A stretch of DNA of 64,000 bases from JBPYCR01 sp051846935 (GCF_051846935.1 NZ_JBPYCS010000005.1:91248-155247), one strand, 5' to 3'. Shown: positions 16,614 through 28,000, counted from the first letter of the stretch. Made by a program: numbers and translations. The notes: generated by a model not told the origin, from the sequence alone.

Positions 16614-18236
16614 TTAATTTAAGATTGATTCTTTTACAGGAAACATACTTTTAACTAATGTATCGAGCATATACGGCAATTGGATAAACGCACTTTCCTT
16701 GTGCAACCGTTCCGTAAGTTTATGGGCATCTTTCCCAAAAGGACCAACATTTAACACTGGAGCATCAAGCTGCGTCATTTCTGAAAATGGGATCTCATAT
16801 GTTGCTCCCCATACAGGGGTGTTTTTTTGGTAAACGTTCCAGCCTTTACCTGTATCTTTATACGATACATAGCTTAAATCGGAAATTCCGTTAAAATAAT
16901 GAATTTGTTCAATTGAACGATCAAATGCTTCTTCTGCTGTCTTTTTCATTAATTTTACTAATTCAGCAACAAGCGAATCATCAGAAGCGTTCACCGCAGG
17001 GTAATACGGTGGCGTGTACAGTAAAACGATTGCTGGACCGAGTTCCTGACAATCAAGCATTAATAAATCGGCAATGCGAACCGATTTTTCCCGATCATCC
17101 AGTTGCTCATCGCTTACTACTTCCTGTTTAATCGCATTAACCGCTTCCTTACCAAGCTTATTCGTTGCATGCTGTAGAAGTTTTTCATAAGTAATTACAG
17201 TTACCGTTCCGATTGGCTCCACATTTTCTCGTTCACATATTTTTTTGTACTGTGCATTACATGCATCCGCGGCTTCTTCCGCTACTTGTTTGAAAATGTC
17301 CATTATTTCAGATGCATCTCGCTTCATTAAAAAGACATTATAAAGAGCTTTCCCACGATATGGTGTTTGCGTTGAATATTCCATTTTTAAATCTTTTTGT
17401 TGTAGAGAAACCGGCAATGGCGTATTTTCACCTAAGTCCGTTTCCTGGAATAATGTGTTCCACTCCATTCGTTGTGTGAGAAAAGAAGCGATGTAATTGG
17501 CTGTCATTCCACTCAATGGTTCGCCAACATGCGTTTCTTTTCCGTAAAATAAAGCGGTAGGCATAATTTTTCCAATACTTCCAGAGTAGATGTAATGATT
17601 CTCATCTCCAGGCTCCTGGGTAAACGATGGCTCCCCATTAAGGAATAATTTATATTTTAATTCATGTGTCTCTTGCAACTGTAACAGTGCCGGTACGACC
17701 GCACGCATTCCGGCAGAATTTACTTCTTCATCTGGAACGGTGACGAGGACAAGATTAATCGGCCATTGTTCTACGGAAGCCTTTTCAATGAGGCGCATAT
17801 GTAATGCAAGCCCCATCTTCATATCCATTGTCCCTCTTCCAAATAAGTATTCTCCAGACTCCAAATCTTCACGTGCCTCATCTGGCAAGTCATTTTTACG
17901 TTCTAAGAGCGCATCGGTTAATTGCTCCGGTTTAAACGCTAAGTCGCCAAGATCGCCGAATTCCTCCGTATGAACGGTATCAAAATGGCTTATGAGTACA
18001 ATTGTGTCCTTTGCGGATGCATGTTTATATAACGCTGTAACAGCGAATCGCTCGTTACCAGCATCATGCAATTGCAGATGGGATGTATTTTGTTGAAAAT
18101 ATAAAAGATCACCGAGCTTGTCTTTTAGTTTATGGGAAAACGCTTTTTCTCCTTCTGTTAGCGTCCGACTATCCCAGCCTACTAATTCAGATAGTAATTG
18201 TCTTAGTGATGCAGGTGTTTGCCATTTTAATTCCAT
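16614..18236 (-). CDS. rocB: M20-family peptidase, RocB-type arginine utilisation protein
   Basis: Zinc-dependent M20/M25/M40 hydrolase fold of 540 residues, the characteristic long RocB form. Metal ligands are in ISHFDTVH near residue 83, GRGTMDMKMG near 134 and the PDEEVNSAG motif near 168. A dimerisation lid domain interrupts the catalytic domain. RocB is tied to arginine degradation in B. subtilis, but its exact reaction is not established. AGGAGGATACGAG precedes the ATG. It follows the GntR-type regulator by 40 bases, and the pair is divergent from rocD, which supports a role in the same pathway. Confidence 0.9.
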   Translation of the reverse strand: MELKWQTPASLRQLLSELVGWDSRTLTEGEKAFSHKLKDKLGDLLYFQQNTSHLQLHDAGNERFAVTALYKHASAKDTIVLISHFDTVHTEEFGDLGDLAFKPEQLTDALLERKNDLPDEAREDLESGEYLFGRGTMDMKMGLALHMRLIEKASVEQWPINLVLVTVPDEEVNSAGMRAVVPALLQLQETHELKYKLFLNGEPSFTQEPGDENHYIYSGSIGKIMPTALFYGKETHVGEPLSGMTANYIASFLTQRMEWNTLFQETDLGENTPLPVSLQQKDLKMEYSTQTPYRGKALYNVFLMKRDASEIMDIFKQVAEEAADACNAQYKKICERENVEPIGTVTVITYEKLLQHATNKLGKEAVNAIKQEVVSDEQLDDREKSVRIADLLMLDCQELGPAIVLLYTPPYYPAVNASDDSLVAELVKLMKKTAEEAFDRSIEQIHYFNGISDLSYVSYKDTGKGWNVYQKNTPVWGATYEIPFSEMTQLDAPVLNVGPFGKDAHKLTERLHKESAFIQLPYMLDTLVKSMFPVKESILN

Positions 18237-18276
18237 CTCGTATCCTCCTAAGCCTTATATTGAAAATGGGAGAAGC

Positions 18277-18957
18277 TTATCCTGAACGCTTTTCCTCATC
18301 TTCCTTCAAGAAATAACTTAAAAATCTTTTTTCAACATTGTTTAAGTGTACAACCATTTTTTTCTTAGCGAGATGTACATCTCTAGCTTCCAAAGCTTTA
18401 ATAATTTCAAAATGTTCTTCACACGCGTCTTTAGCACTCGTCGTAATCGTATTAGATAGGATTAGAAAAGCTCGATTCACTCCAGTGTTCATTTGATGAA
18501 TCATTTCTCTAAACTTTCGATTTGTGTTTTTAGAAGCTAACAGTAAGTGAAATTCTCGGTCTAACTCTATAAATTGCTGGAAATTATCTAGTTTTACGGC
18601 TTGCATTTGCTCATTAACATTACTGTACAGTTGCTCAATGAATGAATCATCAATTGAAGACATGATTTTGACAATGTTATCGATTTCAAGAATGCTGCGC
18701 AGCTCCATAAATTCTAAAGAGTCCTCACGGGTAAACGTCGCAACTAAGGCAGGCTTTCCTTTTTGCGGAATAACAAGCCCCTCCATCGCCAGTCTTCTTA
18801 AAGCATCTCTTAAAGGTGTACGACTAATCCCTAGATCCTTTGCTAGCTTTTCTTCTGGTAATGCTTCATTATCATGTAGTCTACCAGTAATTATTTCTTT
18901 TTTAATTAAGTTATATGCTTGATCTGCCAACGTTTCACTTTGTACGATCTTTCTCAA
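18277..18957 (-). CDS. GntR-family (FadR/FCD) transcriptional regulator
   Basis: DNA-binding repressor of about 226 residues. The N-terminal winged helix fills about residues 10-75 (IKKEIITGRL, then EKLAKDLGISRTPLRDALRRL). An all-helical FCD ligand domain fills 85-220 with likely metal-binding His residues (EFHLLLA). The start is placed at a TTG (18957) because GGGAGAGGA sits six to seven bases upstream and MRKIVQSETLADQAY resembles other family N-termini. The ATG 42 bases earlier has no ribosome-binding site. It is co-directional with rocB and divergent from rocD, so it likely senses an arginine/ornithine pathway metabolite. The ligand is unknown. Confidence 0.85.
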   Translation of the reverse strand: MRKIVQSETLADQAYNLIKKEIITGRLHDNEALPEEKLAKDLGISRTPLRDALRRLAMEGLVIPQKGKPALVATFTREDSLEFMELRSILEIDNIVKIMSSIDDSFIEQLYSNVNEQMQAVKLDNFQQFIELDREFHLLLASKNTNRKFREMIHQMNTGVNRAFLILSNTITTSAKDACEEHFEIIKALEARDVHLAKKKMVVHLNNVEKRFLSYFLKEDEEKRSG

Positions 18958-19107
18958 AAGTATCCTCTCCCGCTCTGGCGGTATACTGTATACAGCCATT
19001 ATAATTTATGTTACTATATTTGTAAATCAAATTATTTATATTCTACAATACTTGAAAGGGCTTTTCACTACATGTAAAAATTCCCTTGCTTTTAAAAGAA
19101 GGATTTG

Positions 19108-19136
19108 TTGATATTTTCCCATTTATGTTACATTAT
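19108..19136 (+). promoter_or_regulatory. Possible sigma-A promoter for rocD
   Basis: TTGATA and CATTAT are separated by 17 bases, about 75 bases before the rocD ATG. No -24/-12 sigma-L promoter of the B. subtilis roc type is visible in this gap. Confidence 0.35.
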
Positions 19137-19209
19137 ATTTAATAGTTGCATATAGCCTAAGTATTTTAGAATAATTGAGCTACATATCTATATTTAACGG
19201 AGGGATCAC

Positions 19210-20406
19210 ATGGTACAATCAAGCAATCATGTTATTAAACAAACAGAAGAATATGGAGCGAATAACTATCATCCGCTTCCTGTTGTTATATCGAAAGCAG
19301 AAGGTGTTTGGGTAGAAGATCCAGAAGGCAATAGATATATGGATCTTTTAAGTGCATACTCTGCCGTGAACCAAGGGCATCGTCATCCAAAAATTATTGA
19401 TGCATTAAAAAAACAAGCGGATGCTGTTACGTTAACATCTCGTGCTTTCCATAACGACCAATTAGGTCCGTGGTACGAAAGGGTAGCACAGCTTACTGGA
19501 AAAGAAATGGTTCTTCCAATGAATACTGGTGCAGAAGCAGTAGAGACAGCTATAAAAACTGCTCGCAGATGGGCATATGATGTAAAAGGCGTAGCTGATA
19601 ATCAAGCTGAAATTATCGCTTGCGAAGGAAACTTCCACGGTAGAACAATGGCAGCTGTTTCTTTATCATCTGATGCAGATAATAAACGTGGCTTCGGTCC
19701 AATGCTCCCAGGCTTTAAAACTGTCCCTTACGGAGACATTGATGCTTTACGTGAAGCGATTACCGAAAACACGGCAGGCTTTTTAATTGAACCGATTCAA
19801 GGTGAAGCTGGCGTTAACATTCCTACAGAAGGCTTTTTGAAAGAAGCGTATGAGCTTTGCCAAGAGAAAAATGTGCTATTCATTGCAGATGAAATCCAAT
19901 CCGGTTTAGGTCGAAGTGGAAAAATGTTTGCTTGCGACTGGGAAGATGTTACACCAGATATGCTTATTTTAGGTAAAGCACTTGGAGGCGGCGTTTTTCC
20001 AATTTCATGTGTTGTAGCAAACAAAGATGTTCTTGGCGTATTTGAGCCTGGCTCACACGGCTCAACTTTTGGAGGTAATCCGTTAGCGTGTGCCGTTTCA
20101 AATGCCGCACTCGACGTGTTAATCGACGAAAAATTACCTGAAAGATCGTTGGAGCTAGGCACTTACATGAAACAAGAATTGCAAAAAATCGATAATCCGA
20201 TTATTAAAGAGGTTCGTGGACGCGGATTATTTATTGGAGTCGAATTAACAGAGCCTGCACGTTCTTATTGTGAAACGTTGAAAGAAAGAGGGCTATTGTG
20301 TAAAGAAACACATGAAAATGTAATTCGTTTTGCACCGCCACTCGTTATCGAAAAGTCAGATTTAGACTGGGCTATTGAGCAAATCAAAGAAGTATTAAGT
20401 GTTTAG
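19210..20406 (+). CDS. rocD: Ornithine aminotransferase
   Basis: PLP enzyme that transfers the delta-amino group of ornithine to 2-oxoglutarate, giving glutamate semialdehyde. The protein has 398 residues, class III aminotransferase. Hallmarks are YGANNYHPLPVVISKAEG at the N-terminus, MNTGAEAVETAIKTAR near 100, FIADEIQSGLGRSGKMFA near 220 and the PLP lysine in LGKALGGGVFP near 256. GGAGGGATCAC precedes the ATG. It is divergently transcribed from a GntR regulator and rocB. rocA, rocE and rocF are not in the window. Confidence 0.96.
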   Translation: MVQSSNHVIKQTEEYGANNYHPLPVVISKAEGVWVEDPEGNRYMDLLSAYSAVNQGHRHPKIIDALKKQADAVTLTSRAFHNDQLGPWYERVAQLTGKEMVLPMNTGAEAVETAIKTARRWAYDVKGVADNQAEIIACEGNFHGRTMAAVSLSSDADNKRGFGPMLPGFKTVPYGDIDALREAITENTAGFLIEPIQGEAGVNIPTEGFLKEAYELCQEKNVLFIADEIQSGLGRSGKMFACDWEDVTPDMLILGKALGGGVFPISCVVANKDVLGVFEPGSHGSTFGGNPLACAVSNAALDVLIDEKLPERSLELGTYMKQELQKIDNPIIKEVRGRGLFIGVELTEPARSYCETLKERGLLCKETHENVIRFAPPLVIEKSDLDWAIEQIKEVLSV

Positions 20407-20462
20407 TTTAAGTATAGACACAAATAAATAATGAAACAGGAGCTTAAAGCAGCTCCTAAAAC

Positions 20463-20507
20463 GAAAAAGGGTTCAATCATTATTATTTAACGATTGAACC
20501 CTTTTTC
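20463..20507. terminator. Bidirectional terminator between rocD and the channel-like gene
   Basis: GAAAAAGGGTTCAATC and GATTGAACCCTTTTTC are exact inverted repeats around a short AT-rich loop, lying between convergent genes. A smaller hairpin (AGGAGCT/AGCTCCT) lies just before, at 20438-20457. Confidence 0.9.
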
Positions 20508-20633
20508 ATTGCGTTTTTCTTCTTCCGTTCAGATAGTTGTCTACTTTTATCAAATAACGTTCGGAAATCTTCCAATTCTACTACAGTTTTATTTAAAATC
20601 AATTTCTTATCTTTTACCCTAAGAATAAATGAT

Positions 20634-21266
20634 TTAACTAGCTTGAGATGCATCACGCTTTGCTTTGTATCGATTATATACGATGTCAACTTTCGCAAAT
20701 AGCCATTGGAGCGCCAAGCCTTGCAAAACTACTCCAAAAACGGACGTTATTGTAAGAAGCCAAATAGATAGCAAATGATCGACACTAAAAATACGATGAC
20801 CTACAAAGAATAAATAACTAATTACTGCATAAACCGCCTCACCATAAGTATGAATTATATCTTCTAACGTCCAAACAATTAATGCTTCAAGCACAATAAA
20901 GAGGACAAAACCAACAACCAACACTCCTAACGACTTATAATTTAATCTTTTAACATAAGGAGTGATGTAATACTTCGCAATCGTTTTTATACGGAAAAAA
21001 TAAATAATCCGTACAAATCGTGCAATTTGAAAAAATTGATCAAAAGGAATAATCGCAATGAGCAAAAAAGGATTTCGTTTAATAAAATCCCATTTTTGCT
21101 TACTTACGATCAATCGAATCGTAAAATCAACTAAAAAAATCACCCATACGACCCAATTAATTGTTGAATTCACCTTATTTTCCGACCATATCGTCATAAT
21201 TGTCATTATAACGAGGAGGATCATAATGCTCTCGTATACATATTGCATAACTTTTTGCTTTTTCAT
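20634..21266 (-). CDS. Voltage-gated-channel-like ion transporter lacking a K+ filter
   Basis: Integral membrane protein of 210 residues with the layout of a six-helix ion channel. The helices start near YVYESIMILLVIMTIMTIW, followed by VVWVIFLVDFTIRLIVSKQKW. An S4-like helix contains regularly spaced arginines (FFQIARFVRIIYFFRI), and the last helices read GVLVVGFVLFIVLEALIVW and LLTITSVFGVVLQGL. Between them the pore loop GEAVYAVISYLFFVGHRIF does not contain the TVGYG-type selectivity filter. It may conduct another ion or none. AGGGATACTGC precedes the ATG. It lies alone downstream of addA and is transcribed in the same direction as addA. Confidence 0.7.
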   Translation of the reverse strand: MKKQKVMQYVYESIMILLVIMTIMTIWSENKVNSTINWVVWVIFLVDFTIRLIVSKQKWDFIKRNPFLLIAIIPFDQFFQIARFVRIIYFFRIKTIAKYYITPYVKRLNYKSLGVLVVGFVLFIVLEALIVWTLEDIIHTYGEAVYAVISYLFFVGHRIFSVDHLLSIWLLTITSVFGVVLQGLALQWLFAKVDIVYNRYKAKRDASQAS

Positions 21267-21352
21267 GCAGTATCCCTACTTCATCAAGACTTAGGATGCG
21301 ACACCAGCTCGATCGACAACTTCTAAGAATCATACTATATAAATATGATTGT

Positions 21353-24300
21353 TTAATAGTCTACCTTAAGTAATAGGCTTTTTGAAAAAAAGTATAAGTA
21401 GCTCTCTTTAACAGGTTTACTTAAAATAGTCTCAACTGCTTGCTTATACAATTTCATCTGAACCGAATACCGTTGAAGCAGTGTTTCTTTGACTTCTTTT
21501 GTCACTTCACCTGTAATTTCATCTGTTTTATAGTCAAGGATAATCCATTCATTTCCACAAGGGATTAAACAATCAATTACACCTTGAATCAATACAGGCT
21601 CATCGTTCGCACCTTTCCAAGCAGCATATACTTCTTTTGACCCGAGCGTAAAACTGAACGGAACCTCGCGTAGCAATTGATCGTTTTGAAGCATGTTATT
21701 GGCAATTGAAGTAGTAAAAAACCGTTCAATAGCTAGTGCATCAATTACTTCAGCCTCTTGCTCTGTTAGTATCTCTCGCTCAATAAACGTATTTACATAC
21801 GCCCTTATTTCATTGGCTGTTAATGGACGATAAAAAGGCAAGTGCTGCATAACCGTATGCATCGCTGTTCCTTTTTCAGCAGATGATAGCGTCTTTTCCT
21901 TCTGTAAAAAAGCAGGTCGTCTAATGATTGGTGCTTGGAAGGATGCGATAAACTGGTCGGAGCTATATGCATCCTTTATTTCCTTTTGTCGTTTAATCTC
22001 TGTAACGGTTTGCTTTGCTCGAGAAAGTACTGCTTCTCTATAAGGGTATTCATAGGAGAGTCGATTGTCTACTTCCTTTTTCAAGGTTATATTTTCTAAA
22101 TTCATCGGTTTCCAATGAAAAATCGTATCCTTTAATTTGTCACTTGCTGAATCCGTTGCTTCTTGCAGATTTACAAGTTCACTGCCGTGAAATACAGAAA
22201 AATCCCAGCGTGAAGCATCTTTTAAAACATCTGCTAGTATATGCTCAGAATTCGCTAAATTTTCTCGCAGCAATTCAGCTTGTTCATGACGAATTAACGC
22301 AGAACCAATCCAGTCCAAATAGGATTGCGCTTCTGAACGAGAATAAGCAGGTAAAACCCAATTCGGACAGTCGACGGTTTTTCCCCACTTTTCTATTTCC
22401 TTCTCAAGTGAGTTTACCGTACCAATCATTACAAGCTTCTCTTTTGCCCGCGTTAACGCGACGTATAACACGCGCATTTCCTCCGCTAACAGCTGACGTC
22501 GTTTTTCCATTTGGACGGCGTAGAAATATAAGGTAGGATACGTAATACGTTTAATAGGATCGATATATTTACTAGCAAACCCCATATCTTTATCAAGCAA
22601 ATACGTTTGTTTTAAATCTTGCGTATTAAACTCCCGGTTCATTCCTCCAACAATTACGACAGGAAATTCAAGTCCTTTGCTTTTATGAATCGTCATTATC
22701 CGAACGACATCTTCCTGTTCACTTAACGCGCGCGCAGCACCTAAATCATCTCCACGTTGCTCCATTCGCTCGACAAATCGTAAAAAACGAAACAAACCAC
22801 GAAAGGATGTTTTTTCATACCCACGTGCCCGGTCATATAATGCACGTAAATTCGCTTGTCTCTGTCTGCCACCAGGCATTCCACCAACAAAATCGTAAAA
22901 GCATGTCTTTCGATATATTTGCCAAACGAGCTCGGATAACGCTCCTTGTCTAGCTGTTTCTCGAAATAATTCAAACTGCTCTAAAAAGGCGATAAGTTTT
23001 TCTGTCGTATCGTCTGTATGTTGTTTTATATATTCTTTTACAGCATCGTAATAAAACCCTTTGCGCTGGACGAGACGAATGGACGCAAGCTCATCTTCAT
23101 TTAGTCCGACAATTGGCGAACGTAAAACAGATACGAAAGGAATGTCCTGTAGCGGATTATCTACTATTTTTAATAAGCTTAACATTATCTTAATCTCGAT
23201 CGCTTCAAAATAACCAGTCGATAACTCAGCATATACAGGAATACCTTGTTTTTTCAATTCTTCTACAATTGTCGGCGCCCATTTCATTGATCGCAACAAA
23301 ATTACAATATCTCGGTATTGAACGTCCCTCTGTGCTTCTGTCGCTTTATCGATGACTTGAAGTGGTGAATTCGCCGTTTTCCCTATCCAGGTTTTTATTT
23401 TTTGTGCGTATAAACGGGCCTCCAGTTGAGACTTCTCCAAATCTTGGAAGTCCTCTCCTTCTGTGGTTGATTGCTCGTCTTTTACTTCCCGATCTATTAC
23501 GATAACCTCTGGTTCAGGAGCTTGTAATGGCAGGGTATCGTACATCGTATTCGCGTATATTAGTTCTGCTGCTTGATCGTAATCAATTTCACCTAATTGT
23601 TCATCTAATATTTGACGAAAAATATAATTAACACCTGACAATACATGTGCACGGCTGCGGAAGTTGCGCGCTAGATCAATTCGTATTCCTTTATCTTTAT
23701 TTCCTTGATTGGAAAACCGCTTATACTTTTCTATAAACAATGTTGGCTCTGCATGGCGGAATCGATAGATGCTTTGCTTCACATCTCCTACCATAAACAT
23801 ATTTCCTGAGCCAACTTGATCACTAATGAGCTGTAGAAGCGTCTCTTGAACAAGATTCGTATCTTGATATTCATCAATTAAAAGCTCGCGAAAACGCAAT
23901 TTCAAATGGTGTGCAACTGTGGAAGGAAGTAGATTATCTTCTGTCGAAGCATCATCAATTAGTAGCTGTAAGCAATAATGCTCTAAATCAGAAAAGTCGA
24001 CCAATGCTTGTTTTCTTTTTTGTTCTGTAAAACGATGCTTAAATTGCTTTACTAACGAAGTTAACTGCTTTATGACAGGTGCAAGCGCACGCATATCTTG
24101 AATATGACTTTCCAATTGACGGCTAAATAATTTACTGCTCAATTCATCCCATCGTTTACGGTAACTTTTACGTAGCGCTTTTACAGCTTCCTTCTTGTCT
24201 ACATCACATTCCACTTTTTTACTTGACAGCCTTTTCCATTTCACTGTTCCAAAATGAGAATGGAGATCAGGCCATGAATTGAGAAATTGCCGCGCTAGTT

Positions 24301-25081
24301 TCACATTATTTCGATCGCTCTCAACAGCTTCATTATAATGGTACGGACCATCGCTTTCCGAAATAAGCTGTATTGCCCGATCAATTTCTTGGTCCATTGC
24401 GGCTAATTGTGAGCTCACTTCCTGTTTAATACGGTCGAGCCATTCAAGCTTCGACTCATCCCATTTATCCGCTATGTGATATATAGCTGCTAATTCATCA
24501 AGCCACTTCTCTGGCCATGGATTTTGTATGGAAAATGTATATAATTGCAGAATTAATTGTTCTACTGCACCATCACTTCGATCGGTTGAAAATCGATCAA
24601 CGACAGAAAAAAATGCTTCCTGTTCTTCTCCTGAAGCGCCATATTTCTCTTCAAAAAGCTCTGTAATAATATCTTGCTTCAAGAGTTCCATTTCCATATC
24701 CGTTGCAATTCGAAATGCTGGGTCAAGATCAATGATATAAGCGTACTGCCTTACTATGTCCATACAAAAAGAGTGAAACGTTGATATTGAAGCACGTTGC
24801 AAAAGAGAGAGCTGTTTTTTTAAATGTGTCGATGTTGGATCCTTTGCTAACGCTTTTTCCAAAGCAGAGCCAACCCGATTACGCATTTCTTGCGCAGCAG
24901 CATTCGTAAAAGTAACAACGAGCAATTCATCTATATTTACCGGGTTTTCGTTAGAAAGTAGCTTTTGAATAATTCGTTCAACTAAAACAGCCGTTTTTCC
25001 CGATCCTGCAGCTGCTGCGACAAGGATATCTGATCCATCTGTATAAATTGCCGCTTCTTGTTCTTTCGTCCACTGTACCAA
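21353..25081 (-). CDS. addA: ATP-dependent helicase/nuclease subunit AddA
   Basis: Motor and nuclease subunit of the AddAB complex that processes double-strand ends to a Chi-type site for RecA loading. The protein has 1242 residues, close to the B. subtilis length. Superfamily 1 helicase motifs are present: Walker A AAAGSGKTAVLVERI near residue 22, VVTFTNAAAQEMRNRV near 59, LLIDEYQDTN near 398, and the MTIHKSKGLEFPVVIVGG block near 780. The C-terminal RecB-type nuclease has the metal-binding ILDYKTDEI near 1185. It begins five bases after addB ends. Confidence 0.97.
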   Translation of the reverse strand: MVQWTKEQEAAIYTDGSDILVAAAAGSGKTAVLVERIIQKLLSNENPVNIDELLVVTFTNAAAQEMRNRVGSALEKALAKDPTSTHLKKQLSLLQRASISTFHSFCMDIVRQYAYIIDLDPAFRIATDMEMELLKQDIITELFEEKYGASGEEQEAFFSVVDRFSTDRSDGAVEQLILQLYTFSIQNPWPEKWLDELAAIYHIADKWDESKLEWLDRIKQEVSSQLAAMDQEIDRAIQLISESDGPYHYNEAVESDRNNVKLARQFLNSWPDLHSHFGTVKWKRLSSKKVECDVDKKEAVKALRKSYRKRWDELSSKLFSRQLESHIQDMRALAPVIKQLTSLVKQFKHRFTEQKRKQALVDFSDLEHYCLQLLIDDASTEDNLLPSTVAHHLKLRFRELLIDEYQDTNLVQETLLQLISDQVGSGNMFMVGDVKQSIYRFRHAEPTLFIEKYKRFSNQGNKDKGIRIDLARNFRSRAHVLSGVNYIFRQILDEQLGEIDYDQAAELIYANTMYDTLPLQAPEPEVIVIDREVKDEQSTTEGEDFQDLEKSQLEARLYAQKIKTWIGKTANSPLQVIDKATEAQRDVQYRDIVILLRSMKWAPTIVEELKKQGIPVYAELSTGYFEAIEIKIMLSLLKIVDNPLQDIPFVSVLRSPIVGLNEDELASIRLVQRKGFYYDAVKEYIKQHTDDTTEKLIAFLEQFELFRETARQGALSELVWQIYRKTCFYDFVGGMPGGRQRQANLRALYDRARGYEKTSFRGLFRFLRFVERMEQRGDDLGAARALSEQEDVVRIMTIHKSKGLEFPVVIVGGMNREFNTQDLKQTYLLDKDMGFASKYIDPIKRITYPTLYFYAVQMEKRRQLLAEEMRVLYVALTRAKEKLVMIGTVNSLEKEIEKWGKTVDCPNWVLPAYSRSEAQSYLDWIGSALIRHEQAELLRENLANSEHILADVLKDASRWDFSVFHGSELVNLQEATDSASDKLKDTIFHWKPMNLENITLKKEVDNRLSYEYPYREAVLSRAKQTVTEIKRQKEIKDAYSSDQFIASFQAPIIRRPAFLQKEKTLSSAEKGTAMHTVMQHLPFYRPLTANEIRAYVNTFIEREILTEQEAEVIDALAIERFFTTSIANNMLQNDQLLREVPFSFTLGSKEVYAAWKGANDEPVLIQGVIDCLIPCGNEWIILDYKTDEITGEVTKEVKETLLQRYSVQMKLYKQAVETILSKPVKESYLYFFSKSLLLKVDY

Positions 25082-25086
25082 TTTCG

Positions 25087-28000
25087 TTACCTCCCGTCGT
25101 ATTTCTTATTAAGCTCTGCAAGGACAGTGCTCTCTTTCATTTCAGGTAATTTACGGTAGTTATTTTCCTCTAAAATTGGGTCAAATTGGCATACCGATTT
25201 AAATTTACAATACGTACAGGCATTTTTATCTTTACGTATATACGGATTCAATTGAACGTTTCCGGTTGTAATATCAATCCCTGCTTGAATCATCAATTGA
25301 TGAATATGCTGTTGCAAACTCGAAAACACTTGTCGATCAGCAATTTTAGAATGATGCGTAAACCCCCCATTTTTCTTTAGCCCAGCAGGAATAATTTTAC
25401 TTGAACCAGAATCTAGCGATTGATCCATCATTTTTACAACTTCTTCATCGGATAGCAACATTCCATACATTTTATACTTTTTGAATAGTTCATCGGCTAT
25501 TTGATCATCAAACAATTTTCCTTCTTTTGAAACCATTGCATTATGAACATGAAAGTATAATATGCCAGCAGGTAATGCTTTTTTTCCTAACCATTGTTCA
25601 GACTGTGACAATACTACATCTAAATATGCTAGCATTTGTAACGCAAGTCCGTAATACACATCCGTTAAGTTTAATTTCGTTTCGCTCGATTTATAATCAA
25701 TAATGCGCAAATAAAGTCCCTGTTCATTCTCAGCTATATCGACACGATCAATCCGGCCTCTTAGCATCAATTCAAATCCGTTTGGAAGCTCGATAGAAAC
25801 GGGTGCTAGCTTTTCACCATTACCAAAGCCGAGCTCCATACCGACCGGTGTAAAACCACTCTGCCTAGCTTGCTCACTTAGAACAAACGTTGCACGGGAA
25901 ATAATGTCTTGGAGCTTCTGTTGAATATATTTATACCGATTGGAGCTGTGCAAGATCTCGTTTTGTAAAACGGGCGCTAAATGTTTTACAGCCTTTTGTG
26001 CGTATTGGCTCGTCTCTGTTTTCGATAAATCGGAAAAATGACGCCCTTCTTCGTGAACCCATTCGGTAATTGTTTTCAATGCTTCATGAAAAAGTTGGCC
26101 AATATCAGGTGCATCCAGCTTGTATATTTTCCGTTCCTCTAAATTTAAACTATATTGTACGAAGTGCTGATAGGAACACCGATAGAACATTTCTAATCTA
26201 GATACACTTGCATTAATTTCTTTCGGATAGAGCTTTTCTACCGTTTGTTCAGACAAGGCAACTGGTTTATTTTCATAATATAAGCTTTGTAGAACCGAAT
26301 ATGTTGAACTATACTTTTGTTCATGCTTTATATACCAATTAAGGACATGCCACCATATTTCCTTCATCGGATAGCCTCGCTTCACTCTTGCAAGCTGCGC
26401 AGTTAGAGCTGCTGTTGTTTTATAAGGGGTCGTAATAAACCGATCCGCCTCTACTAATTCGTCCGGATCTTGCAGTAAGATAACATCCTTACAGTGAGGA
26501 AACATATCTTGCATCCGTTGAATGAGTTGGGATGGCATACGAGCATTGCCTTCTTCATCACTTAAAGGGTAGCTTATCCATAGACGATCCTGTGGTGAAG
26601 TAAATGCTAAGTACATATAAAACCAATCATCCAACAGCCTTCGTTTACTGCTATCTGCAAGCTGCAATCCATGCCCTGCTAGCAGCTCTCTTTCTTGTTC
26701 ATTAATCATTCCATCTGGTGCAGGCTTCAACGGCCAAATGCCATCATTCACACCGAGTAAAAAAGCACACTTAATTCCACTGATTCGCGAATGGTCAATT
26801 GTTCCGACAATTACTTGATCTACTGTAGGCGGCACATGTGAAAACTGCAAAGACTCTAGGCCTGCATCAAGGATCGTCCGAAACGAACTGAGCGATAACT
26901 GTTCATTCCCAGCTATTTCTACCATTTCATCTAATAATTGAATGAGTGCGTCCCAAACTTGGACTTGTTCCCTAGATTGCTCAATTAAACCACGTTCATC
27001 AAATCGTTGTTGTAAGTGCTCCAAACGTTTCGGAACGTTAAGTCGTTCAAGTAAGTAATACAATTCCTCGCCCTGCTTGAGTACGGAATGTGCACGCCGA
27101 ATATTTTCGTCAAATGATTTTAACGCTTCAACTACTTGATCGCGATACGCATTTATTCGTACTTGGACGGCTTGTTCGGCATCCGTTTGAGTCGGTTGCT
27201 CAAATCCGCGAAAACGTTGAAAAACCCATGGTTCACTATTTGTCCACCGTTCTCTCGTCCGTATTCCATATTCAAGCACATAATTTTCTAATTCATCTAT
27301 CGCCTCATTTGTTAACGGATAGTCTGAATTTGATGAAGGGATAAAGCCTGTTTTCAATACGCGAAAAACAGCATCGTACTGCCAGTTGTTTTCTACCATA
27401 TCAAATAAAGAACGTATAAATTCGATTAAAGGGTGATTTAACATCGTCTGCTTTTCGTCCATAAAGACGGGAATATTAAAATCTTCAAAAATAGTTGTAA
27501 TTAAATCATGATAATTATCGGCTTGTCGAATAAATATAGCCATATCTTTATAACGGTACTGCTCGTCCCTTACGAGTCGTACAATTTCTTGTGCAACCCC
27601 TTCTACCTCTGCTCGAAAATGAACCGCTTCGGCAATATGGATCGGGGCTTTTTCCTTATAAGCCTTAATCGGTCGCTTATCGAAAAACATCTCTAAATGG
27701 GAAAAAAACGGTCGATCTAAAAACCTACCATTTTCTTTGGATAATTGTACAGTTTTTTCTACGTGTATATTATTCGCTTCGGCAATCGATCGAATTTCTC
27801 GATACGTCTGCATTGGTTGATAAAATAAATCCAGCTCCGTCTGCTGTTTACCCTCTCTTTCTGGGTCCATCGTAAGCGCGACTGTTACACTTTTGCAAGT
27901 TTGTAATAGTTTTTCAATTACGTATAATTCTTGCGGTGTAAACCGATGAAACCCATCCAAGTATATATGTGCGTTTTGTAAAAACGGTGTTTCACTTATT

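Noticed and set aside
19000..19209. Sigma-L promoter and RocR/AhrC-type control of rocD
   Set aside because: No GG-N10-GC -24/-12 element was seen. Only a weak sigma-A-like promoter is present.
20483..20698. A 71-codon minus-strand frame after the channel-like gene
   Set aside because: It has no ribosome-binding site, starts inside the channel gene and its last codons are the stem of the terminator.
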